Positions 36,845-45,407 of a stretch of DNA of 64,000 bases are shown here, in pieces. The translations under genes were made by a program, and so were the position numbers. The stretch's first letter is position 1. Every line of letters begins with the position of its first letter. The notes beneath the pieces are model-generated. The model searched no databases, was not told where the DNA came from, and was given only the letters and a program-made list of their open reading frames with translations. Source of the DNA: Fontimonas thermophila (GTDB lineage: Bacteria; Pseudomonadota; Gammaproteobacteria; Nevskiales; Nevskiaceae); the NCBI RefSeq assembly GCF_900113085.1, contig NZ_FOOC01000011.1:17589-81588 (forward strand), written 5' to 3'.

Positions 36845-37789
36845 ATGAACGCACGACTCGCGCTGATCGTCGACGACTCTCGATCCGCCCGCTTCGCACT
36901 GCGCAAGCAGCTCGAACACCATGCCTTCAAGGTCGAAGCCGTCGAAAGTGCGCGTGCGGCCTATCAGTGGCTCGCTGCGCAGACACCGGACCTGATTTTT
37001 CTCGACCACGTCATGCCCGGAGAGGATGGATTCGAGGCCCTGCGCCACATCAAGGCGAACCCGCGCACGGCGGCGATTCCAGTGGTGATCTGCTCGTCCA
37101 ACGAGGGCGGCAGCTTCGTCGCCGAAGCGCGCAGCCAGGGCGCCGCCGACGTGCTGCAGAAACCGCCGTCGCCGGAGTAGCTGCAACGTGTGCTGCAACA
37201 GCTCGAAGCCGTACTCGCCACACCGATCGCGAAAACGGCGGTGGCGGCTGCGAATACACAGACTGGCGGCAGCGTGCCCGATCGCGTCGCATCGCCAGCG
37301 GTGGCGCAGACCCCTGCGGTCGTCACCCGCGCGCCGTCGCCGGATCGCGATGATCGCATCGCCGGACTGATGGCCCGGCTCGCCGCGCTGGAGCAGCGCC
37401 ACAGCGCCGATCTCGCCGCGCTCGAAGCGCGCCTCGCCGCGGCGGAGCAGCGCCACAGCGCCGATCTCGCCGCGCTCAATGCGCGCCTCACGGCGCTGGA
37501 GCAGCGCCACAACGCCGATCTCGCCGCGCTGGAAGCGCAGCACAAGACCCTCGAAGCCTTCAAGAAGGCCTACGAACAGGACTGCGAGACACTGCGCCGC
37601 CACTTCGACACCGCCCTCGAGGCCGGCATCCGCCGCGCGCGCGAGCAGGCATCCGCCGACATCCGCGCAACGCTGCTGCGCGCGCTGGTTCGGCGGAATG
37701 ACGGCGGACGCGCCTTCAGCGCGAGGAAAGCAGCGCGGCCAACAGCAGTGCCCAGCCGGCAATCAAGAGCACGCCGCCGAACGGCGTGA
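36845..37789 (+). pseudogene. Receiver-domain protein with coiled-coil tail, interrupted by an in-frame TAG
   Basis: Codons 1-111 encode a receiver domain with the acidic pair (VDDSRSA), phospho-acceptor Asp54 (LIFLDHVMPGEDG), the ICSS position and Lys106 in LQKPPSP. Codon 112 (37178-37180) is TAG, yet the same frame then goes on as LQRVLQQLEAVL, exactly the helix that should finish the receiver, and continues for about 200 codons through a coiled coil with three 18-residue repeats (LEQRHSADLAALEA type). A single CAG-to-TAG change would explain it. As it stands the receiver lacks its last helix. It is either a recent pseudogene, a sequencing error, or a readthrough gene; a GTG at 37190 could restart the tail. 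The last 74 bp overlap the convergent DUF423 gene. Confidence 0.7.
37376..37540 (+). repeat. Three tandem 54-bp repeats coding for a coiled coil
   Basis: Near-identical units starting with GAGCAGCGCC occur at 37391, 37445 and 37499, each 54 bp (18 codons) apart, with few changes. They encode successive EQRHSADLAAL blocks. In-frame repeats of this type can change in number by slippage. Confidence 0.85.
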
Positions 37790-38087
37790 CCACGCCCCAG
37801 GCGCGCACGCCGCTCAAGCACAGGACATAAAGACTGCCCGAGAACAGCAGCACGCCGACGGCGAAACACACCGCCGCGGCGTACAGCAGACCCGATTCCG
37901 CCGACCGCAGCAGCACGCCGACCAGCACGAGAGCGAGCGCGTGATACATCTGGTACTCGACCGCGGTCTTCCATACCGACAGCAGCCCCTCCGGCAGTTG
38001 ACCGCGCAGCGCATGTGCGCCGAATGCGCCGAGTGCGACGCCGAGCAGGCCATAGACGGCGCCCAGGGCGGGCCACAGGGCGCTCAT
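37716..38087 (-). CDS. DUF423 family small membrane protein (YgdD-like)
   Basis: A 123-residue protein with four hydrophobic segments. The N-terminal LGVALGAFGAHALRG and the following TAVEYQMYHALALV are the hallmark of the DUF423 family, as is FSGSLYVLCLSG. The function is unknown. Its ATG at 38087 overlaps the stop of the upstream gene (ATGA). The longer frame to 38213 lies inside that gene. It converges with the interrupted receiver gene and overlaps its tail. Confidence 0.9.
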   Translation of the reverse strand: MSALWPALGAVYGLLGVALGAFGAHALRGQLPEGLLSVWKTAVEYQMYHALALVLVGVLLRSAESGLLYAAAVCFAVGVLLFSGSLYVLCLSGVRAWGVVTPFGGVLLIAGWALLLAALLSSR

Positions 38088-39265
38088 GACCGGGCCTCGG
38101 CGACCCTGAACGCGATGCCGGCGCGCATCAGCCGTTCGATCAGCGCATTGCCCATCGCCTGCACCGGCGTGATCACGCCGCAGGTCTTGGCCAGCCGGTC
38201 GCGCGCAAGACACAGCGCCGACTCCGCAAGCATCTTGGAAGTCTCGCCATAGCCTGGATCACCGCCGCTGACTTCGCAGCGCACGCGTTTGCCGCCGCCT
38301 TCTCCGAGAAACGTCACCTTGAACCAGCCGCGGGCGCGGGCCGAGGGACTCGGCCCCTCGCCGCTGTCCAGCAGCGCGAGCAGACGCTCGCGGGTGGGCT
38401 TGAACTGACTGCCGACGAGCACGATGCCGGCACCGCCGACGAGCTGCAGCAGGGTGGAGAGCTTCTTTACCTGCAGGAAGTGACCGTAGCGGAAATCGGG
38501 GCCGTAGCGCGCGATCGCCGCTGCGCTGCGGCGCACGATCTGCGGGTCGATCGTCGGCATCGGAAGCGTCCAGGTGCCCAGCTCCTCGACGTAGCGCACG
38601 CCGTGGTGGATCGCGCCGATGTGCCGATCCAGCGGCAACCCTTCCTCTCGGCGCCGCTCGCGGCGGACTTTCGCATACTCACCCAGACGCGAGAGTGCCG
38701 TGACTGCAGAATGCAGCGTGCCGCCGGAAAACCGCCCGCCGGCGCGCACAAAGCCCTGCACCCGCAGCGGCACGTCTTCCGGCAGCTGCTGCACGGTGAA
38801 CCAGCAGCCGAGATCGTGTGGAATGCTGTCGAAGCCGCAGCAGTGGACGATGCGCGCCCCGCTGGCACGGGCGCGGTCGTGGTAGCGCAGCCACATGCGA
38901 TCGACGAACTCGGGCTCCCCGGTCAGATCGACGTAATCGGTTCCGGTGGCGGCACAGGCGGCGACCAGCGGTTCGCCGTAGCGAATGTAAGGACCGACCG
39001 TGGTGATCACCACCTTGGCCGATTCGGCCAGACGCTGCATCGATGCGGCATCGCCGACCTCGGCCTGGAGCAGCGGCAGCGTGCGGCAGTGCGCCGCGAT
39101 ATCGGTCAAGCGCGCGCGCACGACCTTGAGCTTGTCGAGATTGCGCCCTGCCAATGCCCAGCGCAGATCCGCCCCGGCATGGCGGGCGAGGTATTCCGCC
39201 GTGAGCTGGCCGGTATAGCCGGTCGCTCCGAACAGCACGATCTCGTATTCGCGCGTCTTGCCCAT
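38084..39265 (-). CDS. Saccharopine dehydrogenase-like oxidoreductase
   Basis: A 393-residue protein with an N-terminal nucleotide-binding fold (IVLFGATGYTGQLTAEYLA, then LAGRNLDKL), followed by TTVGPYIRYGEPLVAACA, DLTGEPEF and HCCGFDSIPHDLG. These mark the enoyl-reductase-like branch of the saccharopine dehydrogenase NADP-binding family; the true lysine-pathway activity is not implied. In mycobacteria such proteins act in lipid metabolism, so a lipid substrate is possible. CAGGAA lies 8 nt before ATG 39265. It is coupled to DUF423. Confidence 0.85.
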   Translation of the reverse strand: MGKTREYEIVLFGATGYTGQLTAEYLARHAGADLRWALAGRNLDKLKVVRARLTDIAAHCRTLPLLQAEVGDAASMQRLAESAKVVITTVGPYIRYGEPLVAACAATGTDYVDLTGEPEFVDRMWLRYHDRARASGARIVHCCGFDSIPHDLGCWFTVQQLPEDVPLRVQGFVRAGGRFSGGTLHSAVTALSRLGEYAKVRRERRREEGLPLDRHIGAIHHGVRYVEELGTWTLPMPTIDPQIVRRSAAAIARYGPDFRYGHFLQVKKLSTLLQLVGGAGIVLVGSQFKPTRERLLALLDSGEGPSPSARARGWFKVTFLGEGGGKRVRCEVSGGDPGYGETSKMLAESALCLARDRLAKTCGVITPVQAMGNALIERLMRAGIAFRVAEARS

Positions 39266-39305
39266 GTTTTCAGTTCCTGTCGGCGGCGTGGATGATAGTG
39301 GACGC

Positions 39306-39911
39306 TCAAGGATCGAAGCCACGCCGCCCGGTGCGGATCTCGCTGACCCGGCCGTTTTCGAGAACGACGATGCGCAGCAGTTGGTTGGCACCGAAGTTGT
39401 ACACCCATTCCTCGCGGTACACCGGTGTCCCGGTGACGTAGTCATCGCGCAGATCGTAGGGACGATCCCAGATCTCCGGCCTTGCGTACCGCAGCACGTA
39501 ATCGGCGTAGCGCGTCAGTGGCTCGCCGCAGAAGGCCAGCAGGCGGTATTTGCTCATCCCCGGGCGGATCTCGCCGTGACCGCAACCCTGACCCTGCCGC
39601 GGCGCAAAGCCGTAACCCTCCGACTCGATGCGATCGAGCCGGCCATTGCGAAAGCGCAGAATCCGCAGCAGCTGGCTGGAGCCGCGGTTGTACGTCCATT
39701 CCTCGGTCGGCGCCAGGTAGCCGTAACCGTAAGCGCCGGGCGGCGGCCAGACGTCCCGGAAATCCGGCTCGCCGCAGATCGCCAGCACCTCGGCCGCGAA
39801 CATGCCCTCGCTGACCAGACGCGAACCACAGCGCATCGAGCCGGCCGCATCGACCGGCGCCGGGACGCCGATGGCGCAGAGCCACAACAGCAGGGCGGCG
39901 AAAGAACGCAT
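39306..39911 (-). CDS. Exported DUF2845 protein with two repeated domains
   Basis: A 201-residue protein with a signal peptide (MRSFAALLLWLCAIGVPAP). The mature part has two copies of the same unit: MRCGSRLVSEGM..VLAICGEPDF with WTYNRGSSQLLRILRFRNG, and GEIRPGMSKYRLLAFCGEP with WVYNFGANQLLRIVVLENG. The repeated CGEP and the WxYN..sxQLLRI strand fit the DUF2845 family. The function is unknown; conserved Cys suggest disulfides. ATG at 39911 has GAGG close upstream; other in-frame ATGs lie at 39938 and 39941. Confidence 0.78.
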   Translation of the reverse strand: MRSFAALLLWLCAIGVPAPVDAAGSMRCGSRLVSEGMFAAEVLAICGEPDFRDVWPPPGAYGYGYLAPTEEWTYNRGSSQLLRILRFRNGRLDRIESEGYGFAPRQGQGCGHGEIRPGMSKYRLLAFCGEPLTRYADYVLRYARPEIWDRPYDLRDDYVTGTPVYREEWVYNFGANQLLRIVVLENGRVSEIRTGRRGFDP

Positions 39912-40217
39912 GCATCCTCGCAGGCGCAAAGCTGCCATCATTATCGGCCGCACACAGCGCCGTATGTCCACCTCCCGATCGTTGCATGCACCATCGCCCG
40001 CCGCACCCGGCACGATCGGCGCGACTGTGGCCGCACACCGATCCGACGCAGTGCACCGGGCGCGGGAATGGTAGGCTAGGGCAGCCTCTGGCCTGCGCGG
40101 CGATGGTCCCATGCGGTGCACGCTGCATCCCGCGCGCATCGTCCCACAGCGATCCCCCACACACGGTGAACCCGCGCACACGCCCGCGGTCTATCGCATA
40201 TTCCCGAGCTTTCACCC
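39912..40217. other. Intergenic divergent region with no gene seen
   Basis: This 306-bp gap lies between the DUF2845 gene (minus) and the DsbD-like gene (plus). Open frames crossing it are overlaps of neighbouring genes in other frames. A short inverted repeat AGGCT-AGGGC-AGCCT sits near 40071-40085. Promoters for both sides must lie here, but none is clear enough to mark. Confidence 0.5.
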
Positions 40218-42314
40218 ATGCTCCGATATTTATCGCTGCTTTTCGCCGCGCTGGCCGCCGTCCTCGGCACCCTCGCCCGTGCCGAGCCGGTGCGCACGGA
40301 TGAGGTCGAGGCCGAGCTGATTGCCGAAACCACAACACTGCAACCCGGCCAGAACTGGATTGCACTGCGCCTGCGGCCCCAGCCAGGCTGGCACGTGTAT
40401 TGGCGCAACCCCGGCGACTCGGGCATCCCGACCACGCTCGCATGGACGCTGCCGGATGGAATCCGCGCCGGCGACATCCACTGGCCGTATCCGCACACCG
40501 AATCGCTCGGCGAACTGACCAACTATGGCTACAGCGAGGAGACGCTGCACCTGATCCCGGTGACAGTGGATGCGGCGCTCGCTGGCCAGACGGTGACGCT
40601 CGCCGCCAAGGCGAGCTGGCTCGCTTGCAAGGACATCTGCATCCCCGGCAAGGCCGATCTGCAGTTGCGCCGGGCGGTCGCCGCGCCGGCGCGCCCCGAC
40701 CCGGACTGGTCCTCTGCATTTGCGCAGGCGCGCAGCGCGCTGCCCCAGCCGGCGCACGACTGGCCGGCATGGTTCAGCATCGATGCCGACAGCGTCTCCC
40801 TGCGCATCGAAAGCGCGCTGCTCGCCAACGCCGAGGGCATCGCGTTCTTCCCCTATGCCCAGGATCTGGTCCTGCACGCCGCGCCACAGCGCCTCGCCGT
40901 CGAATCCGGCGCGGTGCGGCTGAGCCAGACACTGAGCCCGTATTTCGTCGATGCCCCGGCGCGTGTCGAAGGCGTCATCGTCGTCACGCGCGCAGGCCAG
41001 ACCCAGGCCTTCGAGATTGCCGCGCAACCGGGCACCGTCACGCCGGTTCCGCCGGACCACGGCGTGCAGGCGACGCCGGCCCATCGCGGCACGGCCGTTG
41101 CGCCGGCTGGCCCACCCACGCTTGCGCTGGCGCTCGCCTTCGCGCTGCTCGGCGGCCTGATTCTCAACCTCATGCCTTGCGTGTTCCCGGTGCTCTCCCT
41201 CAAGGCTCTCGCGCTGATCGAACACAACGGCAGCGACGGCCGCGAGCGCCGCCGACAGGTGTATGCCTATACCGCCGGCGTCATCGCTTCCTGTGTACTG
41301 GTGGCATTCGCCATGCTCGGTCTGCGCAGCGCCGGCGAGGCGATCGGCTGGGGCTTCCAGTTGCAATCCCCCGCGTTCGTCAGCCTGATGGCCTATCTGA
41401 TCTTTGCGCTCGGTCTGTCGCTGTCGGGGGTCGCGCAGCTCGGTGTCGGCCTGATGAACCTGGGCAGCGGTCTTGCGCAACGGCCGGGGCTGGCCGGTTC
41501 GTTCTTCACCGGCGTGCTCGCCGTCGTCGTCGCCAGTCCGTGCACGGCGCCGTTCATGGGCACTGCGCTCGGGTATGCGATGACACAGCCGGCCTGGGTC
41601 GCGCTCATCGTGTTCGCGACGCTGGGCCTGGGGCTGGCGCTGCCGTTCTTGCTGATCGGCTGGGTGCCGCGGCTCGCCGCCTGGCTGCCGCGGCCCGGTC
41701 CGTGGATGGAGCAATTCAAGCAGTTGATGGCGTTTCCGCTGTACCTGACCGTGGTCTGGCTGCTGTGGGTGCTGGCACGCCAGACCGATCCGCAGCATAC
41801 CGGGCGCGTCATGCTCGGCCTCGTCGCCGTGGCCTTCGCGATGTGGCTATGGCATCGCCGCGGACCGCTCGCTGCGGTATTCAAGCTCGGTGCGCTGGGT
41901 GCTGCGGTAGCACTGGTATTCTTCGCCCCGGTCGCCGCGATCAGCCAACCCGCCGCGGCGATGCCTGAGGCAGAACCTTGGTCTGCCGAACGCGTCGCCG
42001 AGTTGCGCGCCGACGGCCGCACGATCTTCGTCGATTTCACCGCCGACTGGTGCTTGAGCTGCAAAGTCAACGAACGGGTCGCCCTGCGCTCGGAACGGGT
42101 TCGGCGCGCATTCGCCGAGCATAATGTGGCCGTCCTCGTCGGTGACTGGACCCGCTCTGATCCGGCGATCACCGCCGAGCTCGCCCGTTTCGGACGCAGC
42201 GGCGTGCCGCTCTACCTGGTCTACGTCCGCGGTGGAGAACCGCGCGTCCTGCCACAGCTACTGACCCCCGACATCGTGATCGATGCCCTCAATACTCCCG
42301 CATCATCCAAGTAA
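40218..42314 (+). CDS. DsbD/ScsB-like thiol-disulfide reductase
   Basis: A 698-residue membrane protein that should carry electrons from cytoplasmic thioredoxin to periplasmic partners. It has a signal peptide (to about residue 22, LARAEP), a periplasmic N-terminal domain with the pair CKDIC in ASWLACKDICIPG, a central domain of eight membrane segments with the redox cysteines in NLMPCVFPVLSLK and VVASPCTAPFMG, and a C-terminal thioredoxin domain with the motif DWCLSCK. This order matches ScsB-type DsbD relatives. The next gene, an exported redoxin, starts 10 bp downstream and is its probable substrate. Confidence 0.9.
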   Translation: MLRYLSLLFAALAAVLGTLARAEPVRTDEVEAELIAETTTLQPGQNWIALRLRPQPGWHVYWRNPGDSGIPTTLAWTLPDGIRAGDIHWPYPHTESLGELTNYGYSEETLHLIPVTVDAALAGQTVTLAAKASWLACKDICIPGKADLQLRRAVAAPARPDPDWSSAFAQARSALPQPAHDWPAWFSIDADSVSLRIESALLANAEGIAFFPYAQDLVLHAAPQRLAVESGAVRLSQTLSPYFVDAPARVEGVIVVTRAGQTQAFEIAAQPGTVTPVPPDHGVQATPAHRGTAVAPAGPPTLALALAFALLGGLILNLMPCVFPVLSLKALALIEHNGSDGRERRRQVYAYTAGVIASCVLVAFAMLGLRSAGEAIGWGFQLQSPAFVSLMAYLIFALGLSLSGVAQLGVGLMNLGSGLAQRPGLAGSFFTGVLAVVVASPCTAPFMGTALGYAMTQPAWVALIVFATLGLGLALPFLLIGWVPRLAAWLPRPGPWMEQFKQLMAFPLYLTVVWLLWVLARQTDPQHTGRVMLGLVAVAFAMWLWHRRGPLAAVFKLGALGAAVALVFFAPVAAISQPAAAMPEAEPWSAERVAELRADGRTIFVDFTADWCLSCKVNERVALRSERVRRAFAEHNVAVLVGDWTRSDPAITAELARFGRSGVPLYLVYVRGGEPRVLPQLLTPDIVIDALNTPASSK

Positions 42315-42324
42315 AGGAGCCACC

Positions 42325-42927
42325 ATGCGCCAACTCGTCCGCTGTCTCGTTCTCGCTGCATCCCTCACCGCCGGTAGTGCCAACGCCGCCCCGTCGGTCG
42401 GCCAGCGCGCACCCGACTTCAGCGCCCTCGACAGCGCCGGGAAAACCGTGCGCCTGTCGGATTTCAAGGGTCGTTTCGTCGTGCTGGAATGGACCAACGA
42501 CGGCTGCCCGTTCGTGAAGAAGCATTACGACTCCGGCAACATGCAGGCCCTGCAGAAAGAGGCCACGGATCAGGGCGCGGTCTGGCTGTCGGTGATCTCG
42601 TCGGCGCCCGGCAAGCAAGGCCACGTCGATGGTGCCAGGGCCGATGCGCTCACCCAAACGCGCGGCGCGCACCCCACGCATGTACTGCTCGACGAAACCG
42701 GCACCGTCGGCCGCCTGTATGGCGCCAAGACCACGCCGCACATGTTCATCATCGACCCCGAGGGCACGCTGATCTATGCCGGTGCGATCGACAGCATCGC
42801 CAGCAGCGACCCGGCCGACATTCCGCGGGCTAAGCCCTACGTCAAGATCGCGCTCGCCGAAGCCATGGCCGGCAAGCCGGTCAGCCAGCCAGTGACTACG
42901 CCGTACGGCTGCAGCGTCAAGTACTAA
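42325..42927 (+). CDS. Exported thioredoxin-like redoxin (AhpC/TSA family)
   Basis: A 200-residue protein with a signal peptide (cleavage near ANAAPS). The redoxin fold shows GQRAPDFSALDSAGKTVRLS, then EWTNDGCPFVKKHYDS with a single Cys as in 1-Cys peroxiredoxin-like proteins, a TTPHMFIIDPEGTLIY stretch with the cis-Pro, and the conserved C-terminal YGCSVKY. AAGGAG lies just before ATG 42325. It is probably reduced by the DsbD/ScsB-like protein encoded right upstream, and could act against peroxide or in protein thiol repair in the periplasm. Confidence 0.88.
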   Translation: MRQLVRCLVLAASLTAGSANAAPSVGQRAPDFSALDSAGKTVRLSDFKGRFVVLEWTNDGCPFVKKHYDSGNMQALQKEATDQGAVWLSVISSAPGKQGHVDGARADALTQTRGAHPTHVLLDETGTVGRLYGAKTTPHMFIIDPEGTLIYAGAIDSIASSDPADIPRAKPYVKIALAEAMAGKPVSQPVTTPYGCSVKY

Positions 42928-42940
42928 AGCCCAGCAGCGC

Positions 42941-44320
42941 TCAGGATCGCGCCGGCTGCACCACCGGCCGCGACATCGTGGATGCGACGAGATACGCCGT
43001 CAGCGCCGCCGCGAGCGAGGTCAGATAGGGATAGTCGGCAGCGCCGATATGCGCTGCACCGACATACGTGACGAGGCCGGTTGCCAGCGCTGCATACGCG
43101 GCACCGGCAGCACCGATGCGCGGCCCCCACAGCGCGAACAGTAGAATCACCAGCACGCCCGCCGAACCGAAGCTCGACGCCTCGACGACCAGTTCATAGA
43201 CGTTGTCGCTGGCAAGGGCGAGCGCATATGCCGTCATCCCGAACGCGATGACGGCGATGCGGTTGGCGCGCAGCTTGGCGGCCTCGGACAGATTCGGCCG
43301 CAGCGGCAGCACCAGGTTGTGCGCCGCCAGCGAACCGGCAACCAGCAGCGCCGAATCGACCGTCGACAGAATCGCCGACACCAATGCGCCGACGAAGATC
43401 GCATACAGCAGCGTCGGCAACTGGGTCTGGGCTAGATGCATCAGCACCTGCTCTTGCTCGTCGAGGGGACCGACATAATTCACCGCAATCAGTCCCAGCG
43501 TCACCGGCATCAGGCCGACGAGCAGGTAGAGCACGCCGGCACTGACCGTCGCCCGGCGCGCCAGCTCCGGACTGCGGATCGCGAGCACGCGCGCCACCAG
43601 CTCCTGCGCGACGATGGTGCCGCAAATCGGCACGGCGAAGGTCTCCAGCGTGCGCAGCCAGGACACATCGGCATCGAAAAGACCGCTGCGGGCCGGCCAG
43701 GCAGTGATGTGGGCAACCCCGCCATCGGCCACCATGACCAACCCGAACACGATGAGGATGCCGGCGATCAGCACACCCCCCTGTACGAGATCGGTCATCG
43801 CATCGGCCCACATGCCGCCGCTGGCGGTGTAAATGATCACCACAGCCGCCGCACATGTGATCGCAACCACCACGCTCAGTTCCGACGAGGCCGCGAGCAC
43901 CTGGCCAAAGGCGCGGATCTGGGCCGCCGCCCACATCAAGGATGTCGGAATCATGATCAGCGCGGCAGCGCGTTCGACGCCGGCGCCATAGCGTTGGCGA
44001 AATAAGTCGGCGAGCGTGATGATGCCGCGGCGCCACAGCGGCACGGCAAAGATCAAGCCGACGATGACGATACCGATCGCATAGCCGAAAGGATCGGCCC
44101 TCACGCCGGAAAGGCCATTCGCATAGGCCTCGCCGGCCGCTCCGATGCAGGTTTCGGCACCGAACCAGGTGGCAAACACCGTGAACGTCGCCATCCACGG
44201 CCCGAGCTGGCGCCCGGCGATGAGGTAATCGGCCTCGTCGTGCACCCGGCGCGAAGCCCACCACGCGAAGACGAGCTGCAGGCCGATATAGCCGAAAATG
44301 AACAGCAAAACGAAGTTCAC
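42941..44320 (-). CDS. Sodium:solute symporter (SSS family)
   Basis: A 459-residue protein with twelve to thirteen membrane segments. The N-terminal LIAGRQLGPWMATFTVFATWFG followed by GAAGEAYANGL is typical of the sodium:solute symporter family, as are IIYTASGGMWADAMTDLVQG and SAILSTVDSALLVAGSL, which hold sodium-site residues. The substrate (proline, pantothenate, acetate or other) cannot be told. The start is GTG at 44320 behind a GGGGGG run. It converges with the redoxin gene 14 bp away. Confidence 0.9.
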   Translation of the reverse strand: MNFVLLFIFGYIGLQLVFAWWASRRVHDEADYLIAGRQLGPWMATFTVFATWFGAETCIGAAGEAYANGLSGVRADPFGYAIGIVIVGLIFAVPLWRRGIITLADLFRQRYGAGVERAAALIMIPTSLMWAAAQIRAFGQVLAASSELSVVVAITCAAAVVIIYTASGGMWADAMTDLVQGGVLIAGILIVFGLVMVADGGVAHITAWPARSGLFDADVSWLRTLETFAVPICGTIVAQELVARVLAIRSPELARRATVSAGVLYLLVGLMPVTLGLIAVNYVGPLDEQEQVLMHLAQTQLPTLLYAIFVGALVSAILSTVDSALLVAGSLAAHNLVLPLRPNLSEAAKLRANRIAVIAFGMTAYALALASDNVYELVVEASSFGSAGVLVILLFALWGPRIGAAGAAYAALATGLVTYVGAAHIGAADYPYLTSLAAALTAYLVASTMSRPVVQPARS

Positions 44321-44460
44321 GCGCCCCCCTGCCCGAGCTGCCCCGCATCATCTGCGTCGAAAGCCGTGCACGATAGCAAAAATCGGCATGCGTGCACTCC
44401 AATTCACGCGGCAATCGGCCTGCGGATACGATGGCACCGCAACCTCAGTCCCTTTGACCC

Positions 44461-45402
44461 ATGATCCGACTGGCCATCCATGGTGGTGCCGGCGACCTCG
44501 CCGCCGATCAGACCGACACGCGCGAACACCGCGCTGCCCTGCGCCGCATCGCCGAGGAAGGACGCGCGTTGCTGCAAGCCGGCGCCAGCAGTCTCGACGT
44601 GGTCGAGCGCATGGTCGTACGGCTTGAAGACTGCCCGCTGTTCAATGCCGGCATCGGCGCAGTGCTCAACCGCGACGGCATGCCCGAGCTCGACGCGGCG
44701 ATCATGGACGGCCGCACCCGTGCCTGCGGCGCCGTCGCGGGGGTCATGCGCGTCAAAAATCCAGTGCGACTCGCACGCGCGGTGATGGAACGCTCCCCGC
44801 ACGTCATGTTCATGGGCAGTGGCGCCGAGGCGCTCAATCGCGAGCTGGGCCTGGACGAAGTCACACCGGATTACTTCATCACCGAAGAACGCTTCCGCCA
44901 GCTCAAGCAGGCGCACGCCCGCGGCGTCATCGTGCTCGACCATGAAGCCGCGTTCACGCCGGCAGAGCCGACCAGCGGCGGCTTCGGTACCGTCGGCGCG
45001 GTCGCCCGCGATGCCGAAGGACGGCTCGCCGCGGCCACCAGCACCGGCGGCCTCACCAACAAGCACCCGGGCCGTATCGGCGACACCCCGCTCATCGGTG
45101 CCGGCACGTTCGCCGATGACCGCAGTGCGGCGGTCTCGTGCACCGGCACCGGTGAATGCTTCATCCGCGTCGGCTTCGGATTCGAAGTGCACGCGCGGAT
45201 GAGTTACTGCAACTGGACGCTGGAACGTGCCTGCCGTGAAGCGCTGGAGGACGTCCGCCGGCTGGGTGGACGCGGCGGCTGCATCGCGATCGATCACGAA
45301 GGCAATCTGGCACTGCCGTTCAACTCGACGGCGATGTACCGCGCGTGGATGGGCGCCGACGGCGTGATCCATGTCGGCATCGGCACCGATGACGTCGACT
45401 GA
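44461..45402 (+). CDS. iaaA: Isoaspartyl peptidase/L-asparaginase (Ntn hydrolase)
   Basis: Cleaves isoaspartyl dipeptides from damaged proteins and hydrolyses asparagine. The 313-residue precursor should cut itself before Thr177 in GGFGTVGAVARDAEG to give two subunits; this Thr then acts as the nucleophile. IHGGAGDL at the N terminus, FNAGIGAVLNRDG and TSTGGLTNKHPGRIGDTPL are intact and typical of the plant-type/IaaA family. The ORF ends 5 bp before the convergent cyclase stop. The start at 44461 has no strong ribosome site, but the family N terminus fits. Confidence 0.95.
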   Translation: MIRLAIHGGAGDLAADQTDTREHRAALRRIAEEGRALLQAGASSLDVVERMVVRLEDCPLFNAGIGAVLNRDGMPELDAAIMDGRTRACGAVAGVMRVKNPVRLARAVMERSPHVMFMGSGAEALNRELGLDEVTPDYFITEERFRQLKQAHARGVIVLDHEAAFTPAEPTSGGFGTVGAVARDAEGRLAAATSTGGLTNKHPGRIGDTPLIGAGTFADDRSAAVSCTGTGECFIRVGFGFEVHARMSYCNWTLERACREALEDVRRLGGRGGCIAIDHEGNLALPFNSTAMYRAWMGADGVIHVGIGTDDVD

Positions 45403-45407
45403 CACGT

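Noticed and set aside
37376..37540. Regular repeats as a possible CRISPR array
   Set aside because: The units are contiguous without unique spacers, lie in frame, and encode a coiled coil.
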